From the NCBI GenBank assembly GCA_038058095.1, contig JBBUBW010000004.1, forward strand, positions 1-55,539: a DNA stretch of 55,539 bases, written 5' to 3'. A program made the translations under genes and the position numbers. Within the stretch, counting starts at the first letter, position 1. The number at the start of each line of letters is the position of its first letter. Source of the DNA: VMFW01 sp038058095 (lineage in GTDB: Bacteria > Patescibacteriota > Minisyncoccia > UBA6257 > 2-01-FULL-56-20). Of the stretch, positions 18,321-26,834 are shown piece by piece. The notes under the pieces were generated by a model, which worked only from the letters and a program-made list of their open reading frames with translations, had not been told where the DNA came from and searched no databases.

Positions 18321-18592
18321 GGGTATACCCCGTAGGAAATTTAATATTTTTCGTAGTTGGCAGTACTAATCCTGAAATATTCAATAACATAAATGAGTTA
18401 AATTTACGGTTTTGGCTCAAAAATATTAAGTATTTTCTCGTCCCGTAGGAAATTGCCGGAAAAGTATTCTGTATATGGAAAGATAGCGTTTTTTGAAAAC
18501 TATGTTGTATTTAAGTCCTTTTAAATTATTATGCATTTTGACGGCAAACGCTTTATTTCCTACGGGACTCTCCATTTCCTACCGGGTATACC
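18321..18592. repeat. Inverted-repeat element A2 (outer), nested with A3
   Basis: The left arm GGGTATACCCCGTAGGAAAT (18321-18340) pairs with the right arm ATTTCCTACCGGGTATACC (18574-18592). The right arm contains the last codons and the stop of ftsW. It spans almost the whole ftsW-murG gap. Confidence 0.75.
18441..18567. repeat. Inverted-repeat element A3 inside A2
   Basis: The left arm TCCCGTAGGAAATTGCCG (18441-18458) pairs with CGGCAA (18542-18547) and ATTTCCTACGGGA (18555-18567). Same end sequence as A1, about 127 nt long like A1, and located wholly inside A2, as if one copy had inserted into another. Confidence 0.8.
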
Positions 18593-19691
18593 TTGAAATA
18601 TTACCAATAATTCCGCTCATAATTAAAAAAACCGCCAAAGCCGTACCTCCGTAACTAATAAAAGGCAAAGGAACCCCAGTAATCGGAATCAAGCCAGAAA
18701 TCGCGCTAATGTTTACAATTGACTGGATCGCGATAACCGACGCAAAACCAATAATTAAAAGTTGCCCGAATTGATCACGCAAATTTCTCGACAGCCAAAA
18801 AATCCTAAAAACCAAAACGCCAAAAATTGCCACTAAGCTTCCGGCCCCAATAAAACCCAACTCCTCGCCAGCCACCGCAAAAATCGAATCATCAATAGGC
18901 GCGGGCAAATAATTGGTTTTAGTTTTTGACTCACCGAAACCCACACCGCCAATCCCTCCTGAACCCATTGCAATCAAAGCCTCGTTTAAATGATAACCTG
19001 AATTCTGCAAATCTTTCTCTCCCCTAAAAAATCCCACTACTCTATCTAATCGATACGGTGTGAAATATACAACGAGCGTCAGTCCGACAAGGCCAATTGC
19101 TCCAATTATTACAAGAAATTTCAACTTTGCCCCACTTAAGAAATAAACAATCAATCCCGCCCCAACTAAAATAACCACCATACTCGTAGCGGGCTGTAAA
19201 ATCAAAAGCACAGCCATAAACCCCAAAATGATTATAAATGGCAAAAAACCTTCAGAAAAACTTTTGCCCCTCTGCATCCTAGGATTACTGAGCCAAGCCG
19301 CCAAATAAACCATAAAAGCCAATTTCAAAAGTTCCGCTGGCTGAAAAATCAGCGGCCCAAAATGCAGCCAACGAGTCGCACCCCCTCCCGCTACCCCGAA
19401 TTTAGTAAAAACTAAAGCCAAAAGTCCGAGACAAAAAATTAAAAACGGCAAAGCAAACTTTTTTAGATATCCATAATTCAATTTATAAAAAACAAAAAAA
19501 CCGATTACTCCCACTAAAAGCCCGTTGGCAAGTTGGTGTTTTAAATAGTAATAACTATCGTTAAATTTAATTTTGCCCAACTCAGAAGACGCGCTTGAAA
19601 GCATTACTAATCCAAATAAAGTCAGAATAAAAACCAACGCTAAAAAAAAGTAATCTGGGTGATGTCCGGATTTAGATTTAATTCCAAACAT
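18579..19691 (-). CDS. SEDS-family peptidoglycan polymerase (FtsW/RodA)
   Basis: 370 residues with about ten transmembrane segments. SEDS signatures are visible: LQPATSM, an ENSG-like region replaced by GSGGIGGVGFGESK, EELGFIG and the C-terminal ITGVPLPFISYGGT motif. It would polymerise glycan strands from lipid II. The murG neighbourhood favours FtsW over RodA, but mreB is only elsewhere in the window, so I leave the symbol open. Confidence 0.9.
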   Translation of the reverse strand: MFGIKSKSGHHPDYFFLALVFILTLFGLVMLSSASSELGKIKFNDSYYYLKHQLANGLLVGVIGFFVFYKLNYGYLKKFALPFLIFCLGLLALVFTKFGVAGGGATRWLHFGPLIFQPAELLKLAFMVYLAAWLSNPRMQRGKSFSEGFLPFIIILGFMAVLLILQPATSMVVILVGAGLIVYFLSGAKLKFLVIIGAIGLVGLTLVVYFTPYRLDRVVGFFRGEKDLQNSGYHLNEALIAMGSGGIGGVGFGESKTKTNYLPAPIDDSIFAVAGEELGFIGAGSLVAIFGVLVFRIFWLSRNLRDQFGQLLIIGFASVIAIQSIVNISAISGLIPITGVPLPFISYGGTALAVFLIMSGIIGNISRYTR

Positions 19692-19702
19692 AAAATAAAA
19701 AA

Positions 19703-21205
19703 TTAGTGGCGCAAAACTTGGCCGTTAAACACATTAGAAAATTCACCGTTCTTTACGGCTACTTGCCCATTTACAACAGTGAAAAGTACTTCGCTTCCTT
19801 TAAAGCCCGTCAAATCGGCAAAATAACCCGCTTTTACCACTCCCCTATTCTTTAGTCCTAACTTTCTCGCTGGTTCAAATGTTATTTTCTTAACCGCATC
19901 CTCAATCGTCATAATTTTATCGTCTTGAACCCAAGATAAAAACTTAGTGAAGGTTGACGTCGCCCTCTCGGGTTTAAGAGTTTTTATTTTCGCGTCCACC
20001 GGCAGGCTGGCGGCGTTTGAAGCTACAAACGACCTCTTTGATTGAATTGCTCGTCGGATTAAGTACTCGTTGGTGTTTGAATAAAAAATACTTCCTTGAA
20101 AATTAGTCGTTTCCATAAGCTTAAGAAGTGTTTCTTCGTAAGTTTTAAGTGAATAAAGTTTCTTTAGATCAACGAGAGAATAACCAACCAGAGAATTATT
20201 CCCCGGCGCCTGTGCCACGATAAACTCTTTAGGGTCAATCTTAGGCATGTCTTTTAAAATCTTGCCACGCAACCAAGAGTCTTGCAGGCTCATACTCATA
20301 ACCTTAAGGTCGTCTTTCTGTGCCCAGCTCGGCAAAAAAGTATACAATTTTAAAATTCTAATTTTTGAAGGATACAAGCTGAAATGAAAATCGAGAGTCT
20401 CGGGCAATTGTTCAAATCTATTTAACGCTTGCTCGTATTCTTTTTCAAAATTTTGTAAAGGCAACAAATGACTAATAAATGTTTTGGCTCCTGTTTCGTT
20501 TGCAATTTTTACAGCCTCCTCGACAGACTGAATTAAATCGTACGTATCATTGCGAAGATGAGTGGCGTAAACTGCATCCGCTTCTTTAACAACTGAGGCT
20601 AAAAATTTTATTTCACTATATGGTGTCGCCCGATTCTGAACATAGCTTAGCGCAGTAGAAAATCCGAAAGCTCCGTCCCGAAGAGCCTGCTCCAACATTT
20701 TTGCAAAAATCTTGAGTTCGTTTTTTGTTAAATCTCTAGGAGCTCCTCCAATAATCGCCTGTCTAATTGTTGTATGCCCAACTAAGGTTGCGAAATTCAC
20801 TCCCAACCGCCGCCTCTCTAATACCTTTAAAAATTCACTCACTGAGTGCCAATCCACGTTCACCTGTCGCGTATCGGTCCAATCTTCAATTGATTCCAAA
20901 TTCCCATAAATCAGCGGAGCAAGCGATGCCCCGCATAAACCACCGACAATCGTTGTCACTCCCTGCTTTAAAAAATCGTCCTGAGAAGGATGTGAGAAAA
21001 GGCTTAAATAGTGATCAGACTCGGTATCGATATCAATAAATCCCGGAGATAAATAACAGCCCGCGCCCTCGATTATTTCATCAGCTTTCTTGCCGGGAAA
21101 ACGCCCAATGGCCGCGATTTTTTCACCGCTTACGAAAACATCCAGCCGGTCCGGCAATTTTTGATCACTACCCAAAATCTGAACATTCCTAATTAATAAG
21201 GTCAT
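19703..21205 (-). CDS. Amidohydrolase resembling D-aminoacylase, with altered metal site
   Basis: 500 residues. The small beta sandwich and TIM barrel of the amidohydrolase superfamily are clear (LLIRNVQILG, SPGFIDID, GFSTALSYVQ, THLRND, SHLLPL, a C-terminal ADLTGF segment). Overall order resembles N-acyl-D-amino-acid deacylases, including the VGGLCGAS Cys. The usual HTHxD after PGFID is TESDH, and the late metal or catalytic Asp region reads ASNAAS. The site is therefore degenerate or specialised. Lying 12 nt upstream of ftsW, it might act on D-amino acids of peptidoglycan, which is inference only. Confidence 0.8.
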   Translation of the reverse strand: MTLLIRNVQILGSDQKLPDRLDVFVSGEKIAAIGRFPGKKADEIIEGAGCYLSPGFIDIDTESDHYLSLFSHPSQDDFLKQGVTTIVGGLCGASLAPLIYGNLESIEDWTDTRQVNVDWHSVSEFLKVLERRRLGVNFATLVGHTTIRQAIIGGAPRDLTKNELKIFAKMLEQALRDGAFGFSTALSYVQNRATPYSEIKFLASVVKEADAVYATHLRNDTYDLIQSVEEAVKIANETGAKTFISHLLPLQNFEKEYEQALNRFEQLPETLDFHFSLYPSKIRILKLYTFLPSWAQKDDLKVMSMSLQDSWLRGKILKDMPKIDPKEFIVAQAPGNNSLVGYSLVDLKKLYSLKTYEETLLKLMETTNFQGSIFYSNTNEYLIRRAIQSKRSFVASNAASLPVDAKIKTLKPERATSTFTKFLSWVQDDKIMTIEDAVKKITFEPARKLGLKNRGVVKAGYFADLTGFKGSEVLFTVVNGQVAVKNGEFSNVFNGQVLRH

Positions 21206-21264
21206 TGCTCTCTCAAGTAATTATACCACGCTCCTACCCCAAAAAATAAGGAAGAACCTCTGGA

Positions 21265-22122
21265 TCAATGAAAAACAGACAATTTCCCATTATTAACGAT
21301 TAATTTCAATGTTCCACCTTGGTCAGTTCTAAAAATCTTGGCTCCAACCGTCGCCAATCGATCTAGAGCATCTTTAGTTGGGTGTCCGTATGTATTTTTT
21401 CCCACACTGATGACGGCGATTTTTGGTTCAACTGCCTTTAAAAAAACATTCCCTGACGAAAATTTTGAACCATGATGAGCCACCTTTAAAATATCAGCGT
21501 GAAGCGTTTCGGGTCGATATTTTTTTACCAAAAAATCCTCAATGTTTTTGCCGATATCGCCAGTCAAAAGCAACTTCACTCCCCTAGTTTCAACTAAACT
21601 TACAAAAGCGGTGTCGTTCAACTCCGCGCTCCCAAGCATCTCGGGAAGGGGGGCAAGAAAATTAATCCTGGAATCCTGATAAGAAATTTTATCGCTCGCT
21701 CCCAAAGTTATTATTGGAATTTTTAGCGCCTTGGTTTTAGCCAAAAATTCACGCCACTCCGGAATCTCTCCTTCGCGCCCGTTTACAATAAAAGCGCCGA
21801 AGCGATAACGATCTAAAAGATAATTAAAGCCGTTAAAATGATCCAATTGGGGATGAGAAATTATCGCCAAATCAATATATTTGCCCTTAGCCCCGCCCCT
21901 CTCGAGTGATTTAATAATTTTCGAGTCTGGACCGGCGTCAGTCAAAATTTTCACGCCCCCGGGAAAAATCACTAATGTGGCATCCCCTTGTCCGACGTCC
22001 AAAAAATCAATTTCCGAATGCTCCTGCGGCCGATTAAATAAAATCGCCACCCAAACGGTAAAGTTCAGGAATATCAAAGCCACTATAATTATCGAACTAA
22101 GACTGTCAAATTTTTTTGCCAT
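21265..22122 (-). CDS. ComEC-type metallo-beta-lactamase domain protein (separate gene)
   Basis: 285 residues. An N-terminal membrane helix (about 10-30) is followed by the MBL fold typical of the ComEC C-terminal domain: FLDVGQGDATLV, SHPQLDHFNG, LLTGDIG, KVAHHGS. It overlaps the preceding competence-domain gene by 17 nt. Together the two encode what is one ComEC protein in many bacteria. It would act at the outer side of the membrane in DNA uptake. Confidence 0.9.
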   Translation of the reverse strand: MAKKFDSLSSIIIVALIFLNFTVWVAILFNRPQEHSEIDFLDVGQGDATLVIFPGGVKILTDAGPDSKIIKSLERGGAKGKYIDLAIISHPQLDHFNGFNYLLDRYRFGAFIVNGREGEIPEWREFLAKTKALKIPIITLGASDKISYQDSRINFLAPLPEMLGSAELNDTAFVSLVETRGVKLLLTGDIGKNIEDFLVKKYRPETLHADILKVAHHGSKFSSGNVFLKAVEPKIAVISVGKNTYGHPTKDALDRLATVGAKIFRTDQGGTLKLIVNNGKLSVFH

Positions 22123-23530
22123 AATTCTTATAAATTATAAACCCGATTAGCACTGCGTAATAAATCACAATAACCGAATAAGAAATAAAAGCTCCTCCAA
22201 CAGGAATGCGGATCCAGGAAAAAATGCGAATAACTTCAACCTGATACCAAAGCAAAATCGAGGCAAATTTCGATACCAAAAATCCAAGCGGCATCAAAAT
22301 TGACCCAAAAAAAGAAAGCAGAAATCCGAAAAACATCGTGAGCGGCACCACTTCCAAAATCAAAACATTAGCCAAAATCGAAGTCAGTGAAAATTGACCA
22401 AAACTCTGAATTAAAATCGGCGCCACAAAAAGTTGGGCGGAAAAAGTCGAAAGTGCGTTTTCCCTCCAGCCAAAAAAACTCGGAGCCCGTTTATCCAATC
22501 GAAAAATCATTTTCAAAATCGGCTCCAAATATAATATCCCCATTAAACTTAAGAAAGAAAACTGAAAACCGATATCGTAATGCAAAATAGATGGATTAAC
22601 GAGCGCCATCACCAAAGCCGTTAAAGTGAGGATTCGAAAACCATCGTGCGGTCGGCCGATTTCGCGAGCGAGTAAAACCAAGAAACCCATAATGGCCGCC
22701 CTCACTACCGACGCCTCGGCGCCAACCATCAGCACGAAAAGCAAAATAATTCCTGCCGTCAAATAAAAAGTTTTTCGCCTCGAAATATATCGATTAAAAA
22801 CGAAAAAGATCGCGGAAACCAATATAGCGATGTTATAACCCGAAAGAGCCACAATGTGTGTCGTTCCGCTTTGGCTCATTTGCGCCTTGAATTCAGACGT
22901 GAAATCTCCCCTAAATCCGAAAGTAATTCCGGAAATTAAAGCCGCCTCATCCTGATTGAGTAATTTTCTAAAAACCGCAATTTGTCCTTGTTTAAAATTT
23001 AAAAGTTTTTCCTTTATCCAAAATCCTTTATGTTTTTCGATTAAAGACGCGGATGGGAAAAATGAAATTGGGTTTAAATATGCTTCAGTCGGCGCCTCAA
23101 TTATTCCTGAAAATCCAATCTTATCTCCATAATCGAATTTAGGTGAAAGTGGCGCGAGCACCGTGGCCTCGCCTTTAAGCGGTAGATCAAGCTTCACCTC
23201 AATCTTTTGAAATTTCTCGTTTAGCGCCGGTTCTCCACTTACCACTCCCGAAAAATTTAGCGCTTTGCCAAAAACAACATTCTGTCTTTCGGTTCCGAAA
23301 TTGTAATAAAAATTATAATAAAAAAATCCCACTCCAAGTGAAATTAATAAAATAGCCGTAAACTTTAAAATCCGTAATAGCTTGGTCTTTGAAAACCAAA
23401 CGTGGAACCCTACTAGGACAAAAACTAAAAACAGAATTTCAGTAACATAAAAACTCCAACCCGAACTGGCCGCGAAAATCCCAAAAAGAAAAGTGATTAT
23501 TCCAGCTAAAAATGCCGTCCCTTTCGCCAT
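22106..23530 (-). CDS. comEC: ComEC/Rec2 competence-domain membrane channel (no MBL domain)
   Basis: 474 residues. N-terminal membrane helices, an OB-like soluble segment (about 85-190), then the multi-helix competence domain with LVSGI-type start (ALISGITFG), SGTTHIVALSGYNIAIL, GAEASVVRAAIMG and DIGFQFSF. This forms the transmembrane channel for single-stranded DNA. It ends where the MBL domain would begin, and that domain is the next gene. It overlaps trmD by 25 nt. Confidence 0.92.
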   Translation of the reverse strand: MAKGTAFLAGIITFLFGIFAASSGWSFYVTEILFLVFVLVGFHVWFSKTKLLRILKFTAILLISLGVGFFYYNFYYNFGTERQNVVFGKALNFSGVVSGEPALNEKFQKIEVKLDLPLKGEATVLAPLSPKFDYGDKIGFSGIIEAPTEAYLNPISFFPSASLIEKHKGFWIKEKLLNFKQGQIAVFRKLLNQDEAALISGITFGFRGDFTSEFKAQMSQSGTTHIVALSGYNIAILVSAIFFVFNRYISRRKTFYLTAGIILLFVLMVGAEASVVRAAIMGFLVLLAREIGRPHDGFRILTLTALVMALVNPSILHYDIGFQFSFLSLMGILYLEPILKMIFRLDKRAPSFFGWRENALSTFSAQLFVAPILIQSFGQFSLTSILANVLILEVVPLTMFFGFLLSFFGSILMPLGFLVSKFASILLWYQVEVIRIFSWIRIPVGGAFISYSVIVIYYAVLIGFIIYKNYGKKI

Positions 23531-24192
23531 TCTTCAATTTTTTTGTGGTCGCCGGACAAAAGAATTTTAGGCACTTCCCATTTTTTCTTTGATTTGGACG
23601 GAGTGAAAACAGAAGGTTGTGTGTAAACCGGATAAGAACCTTTTATTTCCTCAAGCGACTCAAATTTTCCCAAAAATCCCGGCAAGAATCGGCTTACGGC
23701 TTCAGTTAAAATCAAAGCTGGCAGCTCTCCTCCGGACAAAACATAATCCCCCATCGAAATTTCTTCATCAGCAACATAATCCGCCACTCGTTCATCCACC
23801 CCCTCATACCGTCCGCAAATCAAAATCAACCGATCATATTTCACCAATCTCTGCGCGACTTTTGAATCAAACTTCTTTCCCCGTATGCTAAAAAGAATCG
23901 TCCTCGTCTTTAACTTAACCTTTTTTCTTGATACTTGATACTTGATACTTGATACTGCCCGCTGAATCGGTTCGATCTTTATTGCCATCCCCGGCCCCCC
24001 TCCAAAAGGCCGATCATCAACACGTTTTCTCTTATCCAAAGAAAAATCCCTTAAATCATGGACTCGAACGTCAATTAACTTATTTTTTTGGGCGCGCCGG
24101 ATTAAAGACTCGTTAAGATACGAGTCAAAAATATCTGGGAAAATCGTAATAATATCAAACCGAATGTTTTTCCTCTCCTTCTTTATTTTCAT
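23506..24192 (-). CDS. trmD: tRNA (guanine37-N1)-methyltransferase
   Basis: 228 residues from ATG 24192 (a start at 24219 is also possible; both overlap the upstream gene). SAM-dependent SPOUT enzyme that makes m1G37. Motifs: FDIITIFPDIF, DDRPFGGGPGM, ICGRYEGVDERV and EISMGDYVLSGGELPAL. A short segment SSIKYQVS after GMAIKIEPIQRAV is encoded by a repeat tract (23927-23958) also found in murC; it lies in a loop, and the gene remains open. Confidence 0.94.
   Translation of the reverse strand: MKIKKERKNIRFDIITIFPDIFDSYLNESLIRRAQKNKLIDVRVHDLRDFSLDKRKRVDDRPFGGGPGMAIKIEPIQRAVSSIKYQVSRKKVKLKTRTILFSIRGKKFDSKVAQRLVKYDRLILICGRYEGVDERVADYVADEEISMGDYVLSGGELPALILTEAVSRFLPGFLGKFESLEEIKGSYPVYTQPSVFTPSKSKKKWEVPKILLSGDHKKIEEWRKGRHF
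23927..23958. repeat. Repeat tract inside trmD (CTTGATA units)
   Basis: Four tandem CTTGATA units, translated in frame within TrmD. Same family as the murC tracts and the intergenic copies at 40571-40603 and 52335-52370. Confidence 0.8.
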
Positions 24193-26026
24193 TTTGCTCA
24201 GATTTCGCTTCGGCTTCATCGTCTGTTTGATTTACTAAAGCCATTGCAATTGATTTCCTTAGCTCGTCAATATTCACATCGCTCGGCTTTTTAGCTCGAG
24301 GAATTTTATCGTCCGTTTTTAGTTCATTAAGAGAAAGGCGCGGCTCGCCCCCATCTTCGTGCTTCGACGCCGCTTCTTCCACTCCCTTTCTTGAAGGCCT
24401 CGCCAATCCCGGCCGCCGCAACTCCTCGCCTTTCGCTTTTTTAATCTCGCCCTTCGGAACCTCGAATTCAATTCCCATCCCCGCTAAATCTGAAAAATAC
24501 TTATCTCCAGTTTCAGGGGCTTTTACCTTCACAACTTTAACTTTTGGAATTTCCCCCGCCTTAACTTTCGCCAAACACTCTCGGCAATAAATTGCCCTCC
24601 CCTCAGTCGGCACAAAGTTAATCTCGGTTGACTTTCCGCAAGAGGAACATCGGGCGGAAATTTTTTGTCCTTCGGGCAAAGCGTTCCCTGGTTTCTGTTC
24701 TGACGTTTCCTTGGTTGGAAAATCACCCATCATTCCACTCCAATCAGCAATCGCCTTTTCAACTTCCGCTTTAGGCATAGTATACATTCGTCTCGAAGTT
24801 TCGATTACTTTTTCCATCGTCACCGCGGAAGTTGGGACTTTGAATGGCGGCAAAGTTGCGGCCGAAAAAGGCCTCGAAGTCACTCCATCAACCATAAGCT
24901 TCAAATAAACCGAATAATTAGGTAAATTCACTATATCTTCCGGTAAAAATTCAGGAGAAAATTCCTGCTCTAAAAACTCGGCATCCAACGCTCCCACTCT
25001 AAAAATAATCATCGTTCCGCAGTTGCCAAAAACCGCGTCTCTAACCTTCGTAGAGACGTCTGTTACTAATTGCCCGATATACTGGTGGGCGATAATTAAA
25101 TTCAGCCGATATTTTCGCGCCTCGGAAAGAATGCCTGCGAACGAATCGGTAGCAAAGTTTTGAAACTCATCAACATAAAGATAAAAATCAGTCCGATCTT
25201 CCTCTGGAATTCTCACCCTCTCCATCGCCGCGAGCTGAATTTTGGTAATAAGCATCGCTCCCAAAAGCGCCGAGTTGTCCTCCCCTATTCTTCCTTTTGA
25301 AACGTTCACCAAAAAAATTTTCCTCGTATTCATGATATCGAAAATATCAATCGTACTTCTCGCTTGCCCAACCACGTTTCTAATTAAATCCGTCGAAAGA
25401 AATTGCCCAACTTTATTTTGGATTGGCGCTATCGCTTCATTCCTAAATTGATCCCGCCACGCCTCAAACTCGTTCGTCCAAAAAGCCTTCACTACAGGAT
25501 CTGTCACATTAAACAGAATTTTTTGGCGAAAATCTTTATCAACCAAAATTCGGTTAACACCTAAAAGCGTCGAATTCGGAGTTTCGAGAAGCGCCAAGAT
25601 CGCATTATTCAAAATATATTCCATTCTAGCCGACCAAACATTCGCCCAAATTTTTGTAAAAATCGCCATCAACCCTGATGCCGCAAGGTGACGATATCTA
25701 GGGTCCGGAAGATCTAATGGATTAAAACCAATCGGATGGTTCATATCGGCGGGATTAAAATAAATCACGTCCTTGAGCCGCTCCTCCGGAATTTTGGCTA
25801 AAAGGCTTTCCACAAATTCTCCATGCGGGTCCACCACGCATACACCGTCGCCGTTAGTAATATCCTGCACCACCGCATTATGAAGCAACGCAGTTTTTCC
25901 AGTACCGGTTTTACCCATCACATACATATGCTGCCTCCTGTCCTTGCGCTTAATCCCAAAAAGTCGCTTCGTATTACGATAGTCTGTTCTGCCAAAATAA
26001 ACTACGTCGCGTCGTGGTTCTACCAT
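24155..26026 (-). CDS. VirD4/TraG-HerA-like secretion or conjugation ATPase with C-terminal zinc ribbon
   Basis: 623 residues. P-loop GKTGTGKT (38-45), VDPHGEF, FNPADMNHPIGFNPLD and a Walker B-like FYLYVDEFQNFATDSF, followed by LNLIIAHQYIGQL. This matches ATPases of the VirD4/TraG (DUF87/HerA) group. A CSSC...CREC zinc ribbon lies near 465-495 and the tail is charged and low-complexity. No N-terminal membrane helix is present. It may pump DNA or protein across the envelope. Without other type IV secretion genes nearby, its partner system is unknown. Confidence 0.88.
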   Translation of the reverse strand: MVEPRRDVVYFGRTDYRNTKRLFGIKRKDRRQHMYVMGKTGTGKTALLHNAVVQDITNGDGVCVVDPHGEFVESLLAKIPEERLKDVIYFNPADMNHPIGFNPLDLPDPRYRHLAASGLMAIFTKIWANVWSARMEYILNNAILALLETPNSTLLGVNRILVDKDFRQKILFNVTDPVVKAFWTNEFEAWRDQFRNEAIAPIQNKVGQFLSTDLIRNVVGQARSTIDIFDIMNTRKIFLVNVSKGRIGEDNSALLGAMLITKIQLAAMERVRIPEEDRTDFYLYVDEFQNFATDSFAGILSEARKYRLNLIIAHQYIGQLVTDVSTKVRDAVFGNCGTMIIFRVGALDAEFLEQEFSPEFLPEDIVNLPNYSVYLKLMVDGVTSRPFSAATLPPFKVPTSAVTMEKVIETSRRMYTMPKAEVEKAIADWSGMMGDFPTKETSEQKPGNALPEGQKISARCSSCGKSTEINFVPTEGRAIYCRECLAKVKAGEIPKVKVVKVKAPETGDKYFSDLAGMGIEFEVPKGEIKKAKGEELRRPGLARPSRKGVEEAASKHEDGGEPRLSLNELKTDDKIPRAKKPSDVNIDELRKSIAMALVNQTDDEAEAKSEQNENKEGEEKHSV

Positions 26027-26123
26027 GTTGATGAAAATTATCCACCTCCATTATACCTCGAAAATCTTCCGCTTCAAAACATTGCTAGAAAAGCCCGATA
26101 CCTATATAATTTCAAGAAGGGCT

Positions 26124-26203
26124 AAAGTAAGTTTCGGACATTCGGGTTGGCTGTGGGATCAATAATGTCTCTATTAATAGAGGCGATGTCCGAAAATACT
26201 TTC
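26124..26203 (+). repeat. Structured element C, copy 1
   Basis: A 44-nt core (26142-26185) begins TCGGGTTGGCTGTGGGATCA and ends AATAGAGGCG. It is enclosed by arms 26124-26141 and 26186-26203 that pair at 16 of 18 positions. An inner hairpin CTCTAT/ATAGAG lies in the core. It lies between the ATPase gene and the next plus-strand gene. Confidence 0.8.
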
Positions 26204-26218
26204 GCCCAGAACAATTAT

Positions 26219-26722
26219 ATGCCAAAAACCCTCGACCTCCTTTTCAATATTATTGTTTGGGCCGTTATCCCCTTAATTCTTTTTATCATTCTCTTGCTAA
26301 CCAAGCGCACCTCAAGCGACCCGGACTTCGTCAAACAAGTCAAATCCATCAACTCGGGCTTCTGGGGTGGGATTACCTTAGTGGCTATTATTATTGTTTA
26401 CAAAGTCGCAGGTTTTATCATAGGTGGCTTTCCTCATAACCCCATTTTCCAGGGCTTCGACCTTTGGATCACATTCGGAGCCAGTCTGGTCACTTTAATT
26501 CTCTTCGCGCTTAAACGTACCGTCGCTGGCAATAAAACCATCGGCTTGAGCGTTATGATTATCACCTCGCTATCTCTCTACTTTTTAATCGACTATCTCC
26601 TAATCCGCGAGAATAACTCCCTCCTGCTTTCAATAACCCTCGGCACCGCCTTCGGTGCCCTTCTCCACTTTGCCAGCTCACCAAAATCTCTCCGAGACTT
26701 TCTCGAAAGAACAAAGAAATAA
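26219..26722 (+). CDS. Five-helix integral membrane protein, unknown function
   Basis: 167 residues from ATG 26219, chosen because the earlier in-frame ATGs (26147, 26186) lie inside element C1. Five hydrophobic segments cover most of the protein, with a short basic C-terminus (LRDFLERTKK). No catalytic motif is visible. It is the only plus-strand gene in this stretch. No family recognised. Confidence 0.75.
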   Translation: MPKTLDLLFNIIVWAVIPLILFIILLLTKRTSSDPDFVKQVKSINSGFWGGITLVAIIIVYKVAGFIIGGFPHNPIFQGFDLWITFGASLVTLILFALKRTVAGNKTIGLSVMIITSLSLYFLIDYLLIRENNSLLLSITLGTAFGALLHFASSPKSLRDFLERTKK

Positions 26723-26738
26723 AGTATCCTCGCCAACA

Positions 26739-26832
26739 ACCGTATTTCAATTGTATTTCTACTGTATTTCAATCGCTTATCAATAATCATACCCTATTCT
26801 ATTTTCTACTTACTACTTACTATTTTCTATCT
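26739..26832. repeat. Simple-repeat tract after the membrane protein gene
   Basis: Three spaced GTATTTC units (about 26741-26771) are followed by TACTTAC/CTATTTTCTA units (about 26799-26830). Non-coding, ending at the pepA stop. Confidence 0.5.
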
Positions 26833-26834
26833 TA

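Noticed and set aside
26147..26218. Longer N-terminus of the five-helix membrane protein
   Set aside because: It would be encoded by the core and right arm of element C1, which is a non-coding repeat elsewhere.
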